From NCBI RefSeq assembly GCF_009600605.1, contig NZ_VWNA01000003.1, positions 372,001 through 436,000 of the forward strand: a DNA stretch of 64,000 nt, given 5' to 3'. Every line of letters starts with the position of its first letter. Within the stretch, counting starts at the first letter, position 1. Below the pieces are notes generated by a model. The model saw only the letters and a list, made by a program, of their open reading frames with translations. It had not been told where the DNA came from and did not search any database. A program made the translations under genes and the position numbers. The DNA is from Segnochrobactrum spirostomi. Lineage in GTDB: Bacteria > Pseudomonadota > Alphaproteobacteria > Rhizobiales > Segnochrobactraceae. Shown here piece after piece: positions 17,223 to 25,589 of the stretch.

Positions 17223-17771
17223 TCAGGAGCGGCGGTGGGTGGCCGCCACGCGGGCCGCCTGATCGTAAAGGCCGGAGAGGAGTTCGAGGGTCCGCCGCGC
17301 CTCGGCGAGCCTTGCCTCGAAGCCGGGCACCGCCTCGATCGCGGCGATGAGGAGAGCCCGACGGATCTCGGCGTAGCGGTCCGTCACCTCGCGCCCCTTA
17401 TCGGTGACGGAATAGGTGACGCCCGAGCGCCCCGATCCCGAGCGCACGACGAGCCCGGCCCCGATCAGTTTGCGCAGGCTGTATTGGATGTTCGGGATGT
17501 CGTCGCGGTTGGTGAGGCGGGCGAGGTCCTTCACGCTCTTGGGGCGGTCGTTCATGCGGATGACGTGGAGCATCGCGTTTTCGGGCCCGCTCGCCGGCAG
17601 GTCGATGGCGCCGCGCAGGCACTCCGCCTGCCAGCGGCCGAACGATTCAAAGGTCCGCATCAGCGAGAACTCGAGCTCGGTCGCATCGACCTCGATCGCC
17701 GTCGTCGCGAGATGCCAGCGGCGGTCGAGTGCCTCCGGATGATCGATGCCTTTGACGCGCTTCGCCGCCAT
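17223..17771 (-). CDS. Winged-helix (MarR-type) transcriptional regulator
   Basis: A 182-residue DNA-binding protein. The wing helix region spans LHVIRMNDRPKSVKDLARLT through DIPNIQYSLRKLIGAGLVVR to SGVTYSVTDKGRE. The ATG at 17771 follows GAGGG at the right distance; a longer reading frame adds an unlikely 26 residues. It is divergent from the flavin monooxygenase gene and probably controls it from the AT-rich 109-base gap between them. Confidence 0.82.
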   Translation of the reverse strand: MAAKRVKGIDHPEALDRRWHLATTAIEVDATELEFSLMRTFESFGRWQAECLRGAIDLPASGPENAMLHVIRMNDRPKSVKDLARLTNRDDIPNIQYSLRKLIGAGLVVRSGSGRSGVTYSVTDKGREVTDRYAEIRRALLIAAIEAVPGFEARLAEARRTLELLSGLYDQAARVAATHRRS

Positions 17772-17880
17772 CCCGCCGTCCCTCTGCCTGGGCGCGAGGA
17801 TAGCCGCCGCGGCGATTGCCGCCAAACGGACTTTACGATAGAATTTCAATCATAAAATAAATCCTATCCAGGGGCCTTCC
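17772..17880. promoter_or_regulatory. AT-rich divergent promoter region
   Basis: The 109 bases between the winged-helix regulator and the monooxygenase contain an AT-rich stretch (17833-17872) unlike the surrounding GC-rich DNA. It is the likely shared promoter and operator. I do not see a clean palindrome. Confidence 0.4.
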
Positions 17881-19005
17881 ATGACCACAACCGCGACCTC
17901 CTCGCCGTCCGTCAACCCGATGTTCCGGCGCGACCGCTTCCTGCTCGGCACGTTCGCGTCCAATTGCTCCGGTGGCATGACCGTCACCAAGGTGCCGGAG
18001 CGCTGGTCGAGCACGTGGGACAACAACCTCGCGCTCGCCGGCCTGCTCGACGATGCCGGCATCGACTTCATGCTGCCGATCGCCCGCTGGATAGGCTACG
18101 GCGGCGAGACCGACTTCCACGGCTCCGTGCTCGAGACGATGACCTGGGCCGCTGGCCTGCTCGCCCGGACGCGACGCATCGCCGTGTTCGCGACCATCCA
18201 CACGACGGCGAACAACCCGGTCGTGGTGGCGAAGCAGATCGCGACCATCGATCACATCAGCCGGGGCCGTGCCGGGCTCAACATCGTCGCCGGTTGGAAC
18301 AAGCCAGAATACGAGGCGCTCGGCCTGACGCTCCCCGACGACCACGAGACCCGTTACGGCTATGCTCAGGAATGGTTCGACATCATCCGCAAGCTGTGGA
18401 GCGCGGACGAGCACTTCGACTGGAACGGCACCTATTTCCATCTGAAAGGTGTGAAGGGCGAGCCGAAGCCGTTCGCCGGCGAGCCGCCGATCCTCAACGC
18501 CGCGGGCTCGCCGCAGGGACGCGAGTTCGCCACGCGAAACGCGAACTTCCTGTTCACCCCGGCGATCGATCTCGGTCGCTCGACGGAGGAAATCGCGGAA
18601 TTGAAGGGCGCGGCCGAGGCGAAGGGCCGCTCGGTTGACGTGCTGACGTTCTCGCACGTGGTGTGCCGCCCGACGGAGGCCGAGGCACTCGCCTATCTGG
18701 AGCACACGGGGAAGACCAATGCCGATTGGGCGGCGGTGGACAATCTGATCCGCCTGCAATTCGCCCACGCCCAGTCGTTCCCGCACGATCTTCTGGCGCT
18801 GATCCGCGACCGCATGGCGGCGGGCCACGGCGGCTTCCCGCTGGTCGGCACGCCGGAACAGGTGGCGGACGGCATCAGCGCGCTCGCGGCGGCGGGCTTC
18901 CGCGGCACGACGCTGTCGTTCGTCGATTATGTCGCCGAGTTCCCCTATTTCCGCGACACCGTGCTGCCGATCCTCGCGGCGCGGGGGCTCCGCCCGGAGG
19001 CGTGA
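17881..19005 (+). CDS. LLM-class flavin-dependent monooxygenase
   Basis: Luciferase-like FMNH2-dependent monooxygenase, 374 residues, closest in appearance to the RutA/SsuD/dimethylsulfone-type group. Features include the N-terminal FLLGTFASNCSGGMTVTKVP, the IVAGWNKPEYEALGL region and NAAGSPQGREFA, typical of FMN-binding barrels. It would need a separate flavin reductase, which is not adjacent. The substrate is unknown; sulfonates, pyrimidines and nitrilotriacetate-type compounds are used by relatives. A terminator separates it from the convergent sugar-transport genes. Confidence 0.87.
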   Translation: MTTTATSSPSVNPMFRRDRFLLGTFASNCSGGMTVTKVPERWSSTWDNNLALAGLLDDAGIDFMLPIARWIGYGGETDFHGSVLETMTWAAGLLARTRRIAVFATIHTTANNPVVVAKQIATIDHISRGRAGLNIVAGWNKPEYEALGLTLPDDHETRYGYAQEWFDIIRKLWSADEHFDWNGTYFHLKGVKGEPKPFAGEPPILNAAGSPQGREFATRNANFLFTPAIDLGRSTEEIAELKGAAEAKGRSVDVLTFSHVVCRPTEAEALAYLEHTGKTNADWAAVDNLIRLQFAHAQSFPHDLLALIRDRMAAGHGGFPLVGTPEQVADGISALAAAGFRGTTLSFVDYVAEFPYFRDTVLPILAARGLRPEA

Positions 19006-19026
19006 GACCTCCGTGAGTGTCAGCGT

Positions 19027-19049
19027 GAGGGCGCCCGCGGGGCGCCCTC
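19027..19049. terminator. Bidirectional terminator hairpin
   Basis: A perfect 10-bp stem (GAGGGCGCCC / GGGCGCCCTC) with a 3-base loop lies between the convergent monooxygenase and ABC permease genes. Confidence 0.65.
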
Positions 19050-19055
19050 GTCGCG

Positions 19056-19982
19056 TCAGCGCCGGCGTTCGAGCAGGGCGAAGAAGGCGATCGTCATCGC
19101 CAGCACGATGAGCAGGAGAACGAACGCCGCCGCCGCGCCCTCGTTCAGGGAAAGGCCAAGGAACGCACGGCGATAGGCGAAGAAGCTCAGAACTTCCGTG
19201 GAGGTGCCCGGACCGCCCTTGGTCAGCACGTAGGGCAGATCGTAGGTGCGGAATTCGTTGATGAGCTGGATCACGACGGCGATAGCGGCGACCGGGCGCA
19301 GCATCGGCAGGGTGATGAACCAGAATTGTTGGAGCTGCGAGGCGCCGTCGACATCGGCGGCCTCGTAAGGATCGCGGGGCAGAGCGGCGAGGCCGGCCGC
19401 GAGAATGAGCACGACGAAGGACGTCTGCTGCCAGATGTCGATGCCGGCCATCGTCCAGACCGCGATATCGGCCGAGCCGAGCCAGTCCATGCGCGGCAAG
19501 CCGACCGTCTCGAGGACATGGTTGACGATGCCGAGATTGGGTTGCAGCAGCATGCGCCAGATGAGGGCGACGCTGACCGGCGACATCGCCATCGGAATGG
19601 TCAGGATCGCGAAATAAACCGGCTTCATGCGCACGGTCCGGTTCAGCATGAGCGCGATGCCGAGCCCGAAGACGAACTCACCGACGACGGTGACGACGGA
19701 ATATTTCACCGTGAGCCAGAGCGAACCCCAGAACAGCGGGTCGCTCATGACGGTGGCGAAGTTCTTGAGCCCGACGAGCGGCGCGATCGCCGGCTTCAGC
19801 AGGGTCAGAGAGGAGATCGAGATCACGCACGCATAGGCGAGCGGGAAGCCCATGACGATCGCGAGCGTGAGAAGCCCGGGCAGCGCGAACGCCCAACCGA
19901 TCCGCCAATCGCGATCGGCGAACGCAGGCCAGAAGGAGGTGGGCCGGACCTGGGCGGACGTCGTCTGGGCGGAACTGGACAT
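19056..19982 (-). CDS. Carbohydrate ABC transporter permease (MalF/UgpA-like)
   Basis: Inner-membrane permease, 308 residues, about six hydrophobic segments, with the coupling loop YEAADVDGASQLQQFWFITL. The ATG at 19982 gives MSSSAQTTS; upstream in-frame codons run into the stem-loop region and do not look coding. It is the last gene of the minus-strand sugar ABC operon. The binding-protein gene lies between it and the second permease, an uncommon order. Confidence 0.87.
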   Translation of the reverse strand: MSSSAQTTSAQVRPTSFWPAFADRDWRIGWAFALPGLLTLAIVMGFPLAYACVISISSLTLLKPAIAPLVGLKNFATVMSDPLFWGSLWLTVKYSVVTVVGEFVFGLGIALMLNRTVRMKPVYFAILTIPMAMSPVSVALIWRMLLQPNLGIVNHVLETVGLPRMDWLGSADIAVWTMAGIDIWQQTSFVVLILAAGLAALPRDPYEAADVDGASQLQQFWFITLPMLRPVAAIAVVIQLINEFRTYDLPYVLTKGGPGTSTEVLSFFAYRRAFLGLSLNEGAAAAFVLLLIVLAMTIAFFALLERRR

Positions 19983-20016
19983 TGTGATTCTCGGGAGGTC
20001 TCGCGGCGGGAACAAG

Positions 20017-20060
20017 GCCGGCACGCTTCCACGGGGTGGGGGACGCGGAAGCGTGCCGGC
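20017..20060 (-). terminator. Stem-loop B of a tandem pair after the binding-protein gene
   Basis: Perfect 14-bp inverted repeat (GCCGGCACGCTTCC / GGAAGCGTGCCGGC) with a 16-base loop, 2 bases from a second perfect hairpin. It lies between the binding-protein stop and the permease start. Likely attenuates or processes the operon mRNA. Confidence 0.6.
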
Positions 20061-20061
20061 A

Positions 20062-20092
20062 GCTCGCCCGCGGCCCGAAGCCGCGGGCGAGC
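20062..20092 (-). terminator. Stem-loop A of a tandem pair after the binding-protein gene
   Basis: Perfect 13-bp inverted repeat (GCTCGCCCGCGGC / GCCGCGGGCGAGC) with a 5-base loop, starting 8 bases after the binding-protein stop on the minus strand. A very stable hairpin, placed to protect the upstream mRNA or reduce read-through to the permease. Confidence 0.65.
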
Positions 20093-20099
20093 ATTCGAA

Positions 20100-21377
20100 T
20101 TACTTGTTCAGGAGCTGGGTCAGGCCGTCGGACGCCGCCTTGAGAGCCGCATCCGGGGTGGCTTGTCCGCCCGCCGCAAGCGAGAGCTGAGCCCCGAGGA
20201 CGTCTTCATATTGGGCAGAGTAGGCGAAAATAGGGAAGGATTTTCCGGACGCGACGACGTCGAGCGCGGTCTTGTAGAAGGGATATTTGGCGAGAACCGC
20301 CGGATCTTCGTAGACATCCGAGCGGACCGGAGCATGGCCTTCAAGGGCGCGGGCGACCTCGATCTTCTTGCTCTGCACCCACTGGATGAACTTCCACGCC
20401 GCTTCCTGACTCTCGGGCGAAGTGTTCTTCGGGATACCCCAGCCCCAGCCGCCGCTTTCGCCGTGGCCGCCCGGCATCACCGAGAGGGCGACCTTGCCGG
20501 CGACCGCCGGGCACTTCTCCTTGTTGTCGATCTGCGGCAGCATCCACCAATAGGTGACCATGCTGAACGCCTGGCCGCTGCACATCAGGCGCATGGTATC
20601 GTCGAGGGTGGCCGACAGGGCACCCTGCTGCGCGCCGTTCTTGATGTTGTCGACATAGAGGCCGAGGGCCGTCTTGCCTTCGGCGCTGTCGAGCGCGACC
20701 TTGCGATCGGCGCCGAGATAGGTGCCGCCGGCCGAGAACAGGTAGTTCGAGAACTCCATCGCGTTCGGATCGCCGCGCTGGCCCTGCATCGCCGCACCGG
20801 CGACGCCCGCCTTCTCCTTCATGAACTTGGAGATCGCGACATAATCGGCAAGCGTCTCGGGCTTGGCGAGCTCCTTGCCGGTCTCGGCCTTGTAGGCCTC
20901 CTTCAGCTTGGCATCCTCGATGAGGTCGGTGCGATAGATCAGCCCCATCGAGTAGTTGTACATGGGGATGAGCGGAAGCTGCGCATCGGTGCGGCCGAGC
21001 AGATCGAGCATCGCCGGGATGAACGGCTTGAGATCGAAGTCGGACTTCTCGACCAGCGGCTTCAGGTCGACGAGCCAGCCAGCGGCCGGGAATTCACCCG
21101 CCCAAAGGAAGTCCACCTCGAGGAGGTTGTAGTAGCTTTCCGGTGCGACGAGCTGGGCGACCAGCTTGTCGTGCATGTCGCCGTAGCCGATCTTCTCGAA
21201 CTCGACCTTGACCCCCGTCTCCTTCTCGAAGTCGGGCAGCATCTTTTCGATGATCTGCGTCTCCGGCACATCCTCCATGAGCGCGTGGAGGGTGACGCCT
21301 TCGGCGAAGGCCGAAGGCATGGCGGCGAGCATCGTCGCCCCCATCAGGGCCGCGAGCGCGGTACGTTGGAAGGCCAT
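20100..21377 (-). CDS. Carbohydrate ABC transporter substrate-binding protein
   Basis: Extracytoplasmic family 1 sugar-binding protein, 425 residues. The N-terminus is a Sec signal peptide ending SAFAEG near residue 26. The mature protein begins VTLHALMEDVPETQ, then FEKETGVKVEFEKIGYGDMH. The ATG at 21377 is better spaced from AGAGGAG than the adjacent GTG at 21380. The sugar cannot be read from the sequence; the linked FGGY kinase and SDR suggest a sugar or polyol. Confidence 0.88.
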   Translation of the reverse strand: MAFQRTALAALMGATMLAAMPSAFAEGVTLHALMEDVPETQIIEKMLPDFEKETGVKVEFEKIGYGDMHDKLVAQLVAPESYYNLLEVDFLWAGEFPAAGWLVDLKPLVEKSDFDLKPFIPAMLDLLGRTDAQLPLIPMYNYSMGLIYRTDLIEDAKLKEAYKAETGKELAKPETLADYVAISKFMKEKAGVAGAAMQGQRGDPNAMEFSNYLFSAGGTYLGADRKVALDSAEGKTALGLYVDNIKNGAQQGALSATLDDTMRLMCSGQAFSMVTYWWMLPQIDNKEKCPAVAGKVALSVMPGGHGESGGWGWGIPKNTSPESQEAAWKFIQWVQSKKIEVARALEGHAPVRSDVYEDPAVLAKYPFYKTALDVVASGKSFPIFAYSAQYEDVLGAQLSLAAGGQATPDAALKAASDGLTQLLNK

Positions 21378-21452
21378 CACGTTCTCCTCTTGCCTCTGCT
21401 GCGGCGGGCTCTCCGGCCCGTCACGACTACGCCGCGGGATGACCTCCCGCGG

Positions 21453-22250
21453 TCATTTCACGCTGCCGAACGTGAGCCCCTGCACGATGAAGCGCTGGAT
21501 GAAGCGCGAGGCGATCACGAGCGGAAGGATGGCGAGCACCACGCCGGCCGAGACCTTGGCGATCTGAACGCCGTTCGAGGTCTGCAGCGCGGCGAGCGCG
21601 ACGGGGACGGTGGCCGTGGCCGGTCCGCTCAGCACCAGGGCGAAGAGGAACTCGTTCCAGGCGAGAATGAAGCCGAGCACGCCGGCAGCGGCGATGCCGG
21701 GCAGAGAGACCGGGAGCACCACGCGCCAGAACGCGCCCCAGGCGGTGGCGCCGTCGGTCTGCGCGGCCCATTCGAGATCGACCGGGATACCCTCGAAGAA
21801 GCCCATCAGGATCCAGGTGAGGAAGGGCAGGTTCAGCGCGGCATAGACGATGACGAGCCCGGTCAGGGAATTCGTCAGCCCGAGCATGCGGAAGAGGGTG
21901 AAGGTCGGCAGCACGATCGCGACCGGGGGCAGCATCTGCGTCGCGAGCACCGCGAAGCGCGCCGCCCGGCCCCCCGTTTTGAAGCGGGCGAAGGCGTAGC
22001 CCGTCATCGCGGCGAAGGGGAGCGCGAGCACGACAGAGCCGATCGCGACCACGAGGCTGTTCAGATAATAGGTGCCGAAATGGTTGCGGGTGAACAGACC
22101 AACATAGTTCTCGAGCGTCGGCTGCGGCAGCAGATCGGTCGAGTAGGAGAGGCTTTCCGGCACGAGACTCGTGCGCAGCACCCAGAGCGGGGGCAACAAG
22201 ACCACCGCCGAGACGATGAGCAGGCCGAGATGCAATCCGAAGCGGCGCAT
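21453..22250 (-). CDS. Carbohydrate ABC transporter permease (MalG-like)
   Basis: Second permease of the sugar importer, 265 residues, with about six hydrophobic segments. The coupling loop is EWAAQTDGATAWGAFWRVVL, matching the EAA motif. The ATG at 22250 has GGAGAGGA 5 bases upstream; the frame extends 8 residues further without support. It lies between the ATPase and binding-protein genes. Confidence 0.87.
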   Translation of the reverse strand: MRRFGLHLGLLIVSAVVLLPPLWVLRTSLVPESLSYSTDLLPQPTLENYVGLFTRNHFGTYYLNSLVVAIGSVVLALPFAAMTGYAFARFKTGGRAARFAVLATQMLPPVAIVLPTFTLFRMLGLTNSLTGLVIVYAALNLPFLTWILMGFFEGIPVDLEWAAQTDGATAWGAFWRVVLPVSLPGIAAAGVLGFILAWNEFLFALVLSGPATATVPVALAALQTSNGVQIAKVSAGVVLAILPLVIASRFIQRFIVQGLTFGSVK

Positions 22251-22270
22251 GTGGGTCCTCTCCTCCCGTC

Positions 22271-23401
22271 TCAAGCCGCTGCCAAAAGCGGCGGGCGGGG
22301 CAGGGCCTTGGTCGTCTCGGGGTCGAAAAGGTGCATCGGCAGCGCATCGACATAGAGTGTGACGCGGCTGCCGACGGGGGCCGTGAAGTGACGGCTCAGC
22401 CGCGCGGCAATCTCGATCGGCTGGCTTGTGCCAAGCTGGCCGATCAGGATGTTTTCGACGCCGAGCGCCTCCACCGCGACGACCGTGAGCTCGATCGGCT
22501 GCCAGGCCGGGTTGTGCTGCGTATCGTGGATATCTTCCGGCCGGAGCCCGAAGATCACCGGCTTGCCGGCGGCGCCGGCATAGGGGGCGCGGTGGCGATC
22601 CGGAACGGCGAGAGCGAGTCCGTCACGCGCCACGCTCAGCGCGCCGTCGGCGGCGCCTTCGAGGCGCGCGGGCACGAGATTCATCGGCGGCGTCGCGAGG
22701 AAGCGGGCGACGAAGGTATCGGCGGGGTTGGCATAGACCTCGAGCGGCTTGCCGACCTGCATCACGCGGCCGTCGCGCATGATGACGATGCGGTCGCCCA
22801 TCGTCATCGCCTCGACCTGATCGTGGGTGACGTGGATGATGGTGCGTCCGAGCCGGCGATGCAGCTTGACGAGTTCGAGGCGCATTTCGGCGCGAAGCTG
22901 CGCGTCGAGGTTCGACAGCGGTTCGTCGAGTAGGAAGGCTTCCGGCTCGCGCACGATGGCGCGGCCGAGGGCGACGCGCTGGCGCTGGCCCCCCGAAAGC
23001 GCTGCCGGTTTGCGGTCGAGATAGGAGGAGAGGCCGAGGAGCGCGGCGGCCTCGGTGATCTTCCCCTCGATGACCGAGGACGAAACGCCGCGCATCTTCA
23101 ACCCGAACGCCATGTTCTGCCGCACGCTCATATGCGGGTACAGGGCATAAGACTGGAACACGACGGCGATGTTGCGGTCGCGGGGCGCGACGTTCGTCAC
23201 GCTGCGCCCGCCGATCCGCAGGTCGCCCGCGCTGATGCTCTCGAGGCCCGCAATCATACGCAGCGTGGTGGACTTCCCGCAGCCCGACGGGCCGAGGAAG
23301 ATCATGAATTCGCCGTCCTCGATCGTGAGGTCGATCTCGCGCACGGCGTACGCCCCGTTGGCGTAGACCTTGGAAACCTTGTCGAGCTCGATCGACGCCA
23401 T
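22271..23401 (-). CDS. Carbohydrate ABC transporter ATPase (MalK/UgpC-like)
   Basis: ATPase of the sugar importer, 376 residues. Walker A is GPSGCGKSTT, the signature LSGGQRQRVALGRAI, and Walker B ends in LLDEPLSNLDAQLR. A C-terminal OB-fold (MalK-type regulatory) domain includes FGLRPEDI. The start MASIELDKVSKVY fits the family and has GAGG upstream; the longer frame adds 54 unlikely residues. It is the first gene of the ABC part of the operon, 309 bases after the SDR gene. Confidence 0.9.
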   Translation of the reverse strand: MASIELDKVSKVYANGAYAVREIDLTIEDGEFMIFLGPSGCGKSTTLRMIAGLESISAGDLRIGGRSVTNVAPRDRNIAVVFQSYALYPHMSVRQNMAFGLKMRGVSSSVIEGKITEAAALLGLSSYLDRKPAALSGGQRQRVALGRAIVREPEAFLLDEPLSNLDAQLRAEMRLELVKLHRRLGRTIIHVTHDQVEAMTMGDRIVIMRDGRVMQVGKPLEVYANPADTFVARFLATPPMNLVPARLEGAADGALSVARDGLALAVPDRHRAPYAGAAGKPVIFGLRPEDIHDTQHNPAWQPIELTVVAVEALGVENILIGQLGTSQPIEIAARLSRHFTAPVGSRVTLYVDALPMHLFDPETTKALPRPPLLAAA

Positions 23402-23710
23402 CAACAAACCTCGGAACAGCGCAGCACGTCGGCACGGACGCGGAACGAAGACGCGCGCGGCACATCGGCCGCGCATGAGCCGCCGGTTCGGCGGGGCGGT
23501 CCCACGGGAAAGACCCTGCGGGGCCCGGAGGCGGAGGCTGATCCGCCGCGCTCCGGCGGGCAACGGGCCCGCCGGAACGAACTCAGTGTATGTTCACAAA
23601 AGCAAACATCGCAAGCGACAAAATGATCGAATTTGTTTCGTTCCCAAGTTCGATCTGCCTCAATCGCAGGCAGGCCCAGGGATTGGGCTCCGCCTGCGCC
23701 GATGGCACCC
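23402..23710 (-). promoter_or_regulatory. Leader/intergenic region with possible DeoR sites
   Basis: This 309-base gap before the ABC operon holds no convincing gene. Between 23583 and 23645 it turns AT-rich and carries several ACAAAA/TTTGTT elements (23595-23600, 23618-23623, 23632-23638). They resemble those upstream of the DeoR gene at 24544-24587. The region is the likely regulated promoter of the transporter, and the repeats are candidate DeoR sites. Confidence 0.4.
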
Positions 23711-24505
23711 TCAGGTCATGTAGACGCCGCCGGTCACGTTGATGCCCTGCCCGGTCATGAAGCGGGCCGCGTCGGAGCACAGGAACACCACAACTCCGGC
23801 CACGTCTTCCGGGGTTTCGAGCCGGCCGAGCGGCGTCTGCGAGACGTACTCGTTGATCACCTGCTCGGGCGTGATGCCGCGCAGCTCCGCCTCCCAGATG
23901 ACCTCGCGGGACTGCATGCTGGTCTTCACAAAGCCCGGGCACACGGCGTTGACGCGGATGCCCTTCGCGGCGAGCTCCTTGGCGAACGCCTGGGTCCAGC
24001 CGAGCACGGCGAACTTGCTCGCGGAATAGTGGGCGAGCAGGCCCGCGCCCACCTTGGCGGCGAGCGAGGCGGTGTTGACGATCACGCCGTGGCCCTGGGC
24101 CACGAAATGGCGGCCGACGATCTGGTTGGTCAGGAAGACGCCGCGGGTGTTGACGTCGAAGTTAAAATCCCACTCCTCGTCGGTCAGGTCGAGGGCGCGC
24201 TGCATCGTCGAGACGCCGGCATTGGCGACGAGGATTTCGATACCGCCGAGCGCCGCGAGAGCCGCCTGGAACGCCGATTCGACCGATGCGCGCTTGCGCA
24301 CGTCCACTTCGATCGCGACCGCTCCGCGGCCGATTTCGGCGGCGGTCTGCGTGGCGGCGGCGAGGTTCAGATCGGCAACCGCGACCCGGACGCCCTGGGC
24401 GGCGAGCGCCTCCGCGATGGCCCGGCCGATGCCGGCCGCAGCGCCGGTCACGATGGCGCGCTTGCCCGCGAATTCAGGCAGGTGAGGGGAGGCGGATGCG
24501 GTCAT
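23711..24505 (-). CDS. Short-chain dehydrogenase/reductase
   Basis: NAD(P)-dependent oxidoreductase, 264 residues. The cofactor motif is VTGAAAGIGRAIAEAL near residue 21. ANAG follows, and the catalytic Ser and YSASK lie in the NTASLAAKVG to YSASKFAVLGW region. The ATG at 24505 has GAGGAG upstream. It is divergent from the DeoR regulator and upstream of the sugar importer, so it probably oxidises the imported polyol or sugar. Substrate unknown. Confidence 0.9.
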   Translation of the reverse strand: MTASASPHLPEFAGKRAIVTGAAAGIGRAIAEALAAQGVRVAVADLNLAAATQTAAEIGRGAVAIEVDVRKRASVESAFQAALAALGGIEILVANAGVSTMQRALDLTDEEWDFNFDVNTRGVFLTNQIVGRHFVAQGHGVIVNTASLAAKVGAGLLAHYSASKFAVLGWTQAFAKELAAKGIRVNAVCPGFVKTSMQSREVIWEAELRGITPEQVINEYVSQTPLGRLETPEDVAGVVVFLCSDAARFMTGQGINVTGGVYMT

Positions 24506-24662
24506 GGGGAAGCTCCTCGCTGCTGATGCGTCTCGGGTATACCAACAAAAATGAACGCTGCAATCGGCATTCGTGTTTGATTTTGTTCGTGCGTGGGATA
24601 TGGTTTGCGTGGCGGCGACGAGTCCGCCGGCGGGCGATCCGCCTGTCTGTCCGAGGTGTCGC
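24506..24662. promoter_or_regulatory. Divergent promoter with inverted AACAAAA/TTTTGTT pair
   Basis: The region between the SDR and DeoR genes contains AACAAAA (24544-24550) and its inverse TTTTGTT (24581-24587), 30 bases apart, in an AT-rich island. DeoR-family repressors often bind such T-rich repeats in their own divergent promoters. This is an eye match, not a tested site. Confidence 0.4.
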
Positions 24663-25514
24663 ATGTCCGTGGAGACGAGAACGTCGGTGTCGGAGCCGGC
24701 CGCCAAGCAGCGCGGCACGGATCGCCAACGCATGCTCTCCCCGACGCGGCACGAGCGGATTCTGGAAATGTTGCGAGCGAGCGGCACGGTCTCCGTCACC
24801 GAGATGGCCGAAACCCTCGCCGTCTCCGACATGACGGTACGTCGCGATCTCGTCGAACTGGAGCGCGCCGGGCGTCTTGAGCGCGTGCACGGCGGCGCCG
24901 TCATCCGCGCCGCGGCACCGGCCGTCGCCATGGACAGCGAGGAACCGAGCTTCACCGCGCGCCTGGAGCAGCGGCGCGGGGCCAAGGAGCGTATCGCCGC
25001 CGAGGCCGCCTCGATCATCGCGGGCCAGCGTGCCATCGCGCTCGACGTCGGGACCACCACGTTCCTTCTGGCCGAGCACCTCAAGGGGCTGCCGCACGCC
25101 AAGATCTTCACCAACAGCCTGCGCATCGCGACCGCGCTGGCGGGGACCGAACCCGAGGTCTATGTCCCCGGTGGCCGCCTCCGCGCCGACGAGATGTCGC
25201 TGTGCGGGCCGACCGCCGTGGCGCAGTTCGAGCAGCTCTGGTTCGACGTCTGCGTCATCGGCGTTTCCGGCGTCACCAGCGCCGGCCTGTTCGATTATTC
25301 CTTCGACGATACCGAGCTGAAGCGCGTCTATCTGCGCCGCTCCGGCCTCAAGATCGTGCTGTGCGATTCGACGAAGTTCCGTCGCATGTCGCTCGTGCAG
25401 GTCGCTGCCCTCGAAGACATCTCCCTTCTCATCACCGAGGCGGCCCCGCCTCCCGATGTCGCCGCCGCCCTGGCTCAGGCCGGGGTGGAGGTGAGGATCG
25501 CCGCCGGGGCCTGA
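24663..25514 (+). CDS. DeoR/GlpR-family transcriptional regulator
   Basis: A sugar-responsive repressor of 283 residues. The N-terminal helix-turn-helix includes ERILEMLRASGTVSVTEMAE and VSDMTVRRDLVELERAGRLE, followed by the hinge RVHGGAV. The C-terminal DeoR sensor domain has LDVGTTTFLLAEHL and the later LCDSTKFRRMSLVQVA. The ATG at 24663 follows GAGGTG; an upstream GTG would add 30 residues with no family match. It probably controls the SDR/ABC genes and the kinase genes on both sides. Confidence 0.88.
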   Translation: MSVETRTSVSEPAAKQRGTDRQRMLSPTRHERILEMLRASGTVSVTEMAETLAVSDMTVRRDLVELERAGRLERVHGGAVIRAAAPAVAMDSEEPSFTARLEQRRGAKERIAAEAASIIAGQRAIALDVGTTTFLLAEHLKGLPHAKIFTNSLRIATALAGTEPEVYVPGGRLRADEMSLCGPTAVAQFEQLWFDVCVIGVSGVTSAGLFDYSFDDTELKRVYLRRSGLKIVLCDSTKFRRMSLVQVAALEDISLLITEAAPPPDVAAALAQAGVEVRIAAGA

Positions 25515-25589
25515 GGCCGCCGGCACCGCCTTATCCATCCGCCTTCCTTCGCCCGCGGGCCGGGCGCCGCACCACCAGGAGTTTGCGAC

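Noticed and set aside
19326-22355. Plus-strand open frame of about 1009 codons across the sugar ABC genes
   Set aside because: It is antisense to three clearly homologous transport genes, with Arg/Glu/Asp-rich low-complexity translation. Long antisense frames are common in GC-rich DNA.
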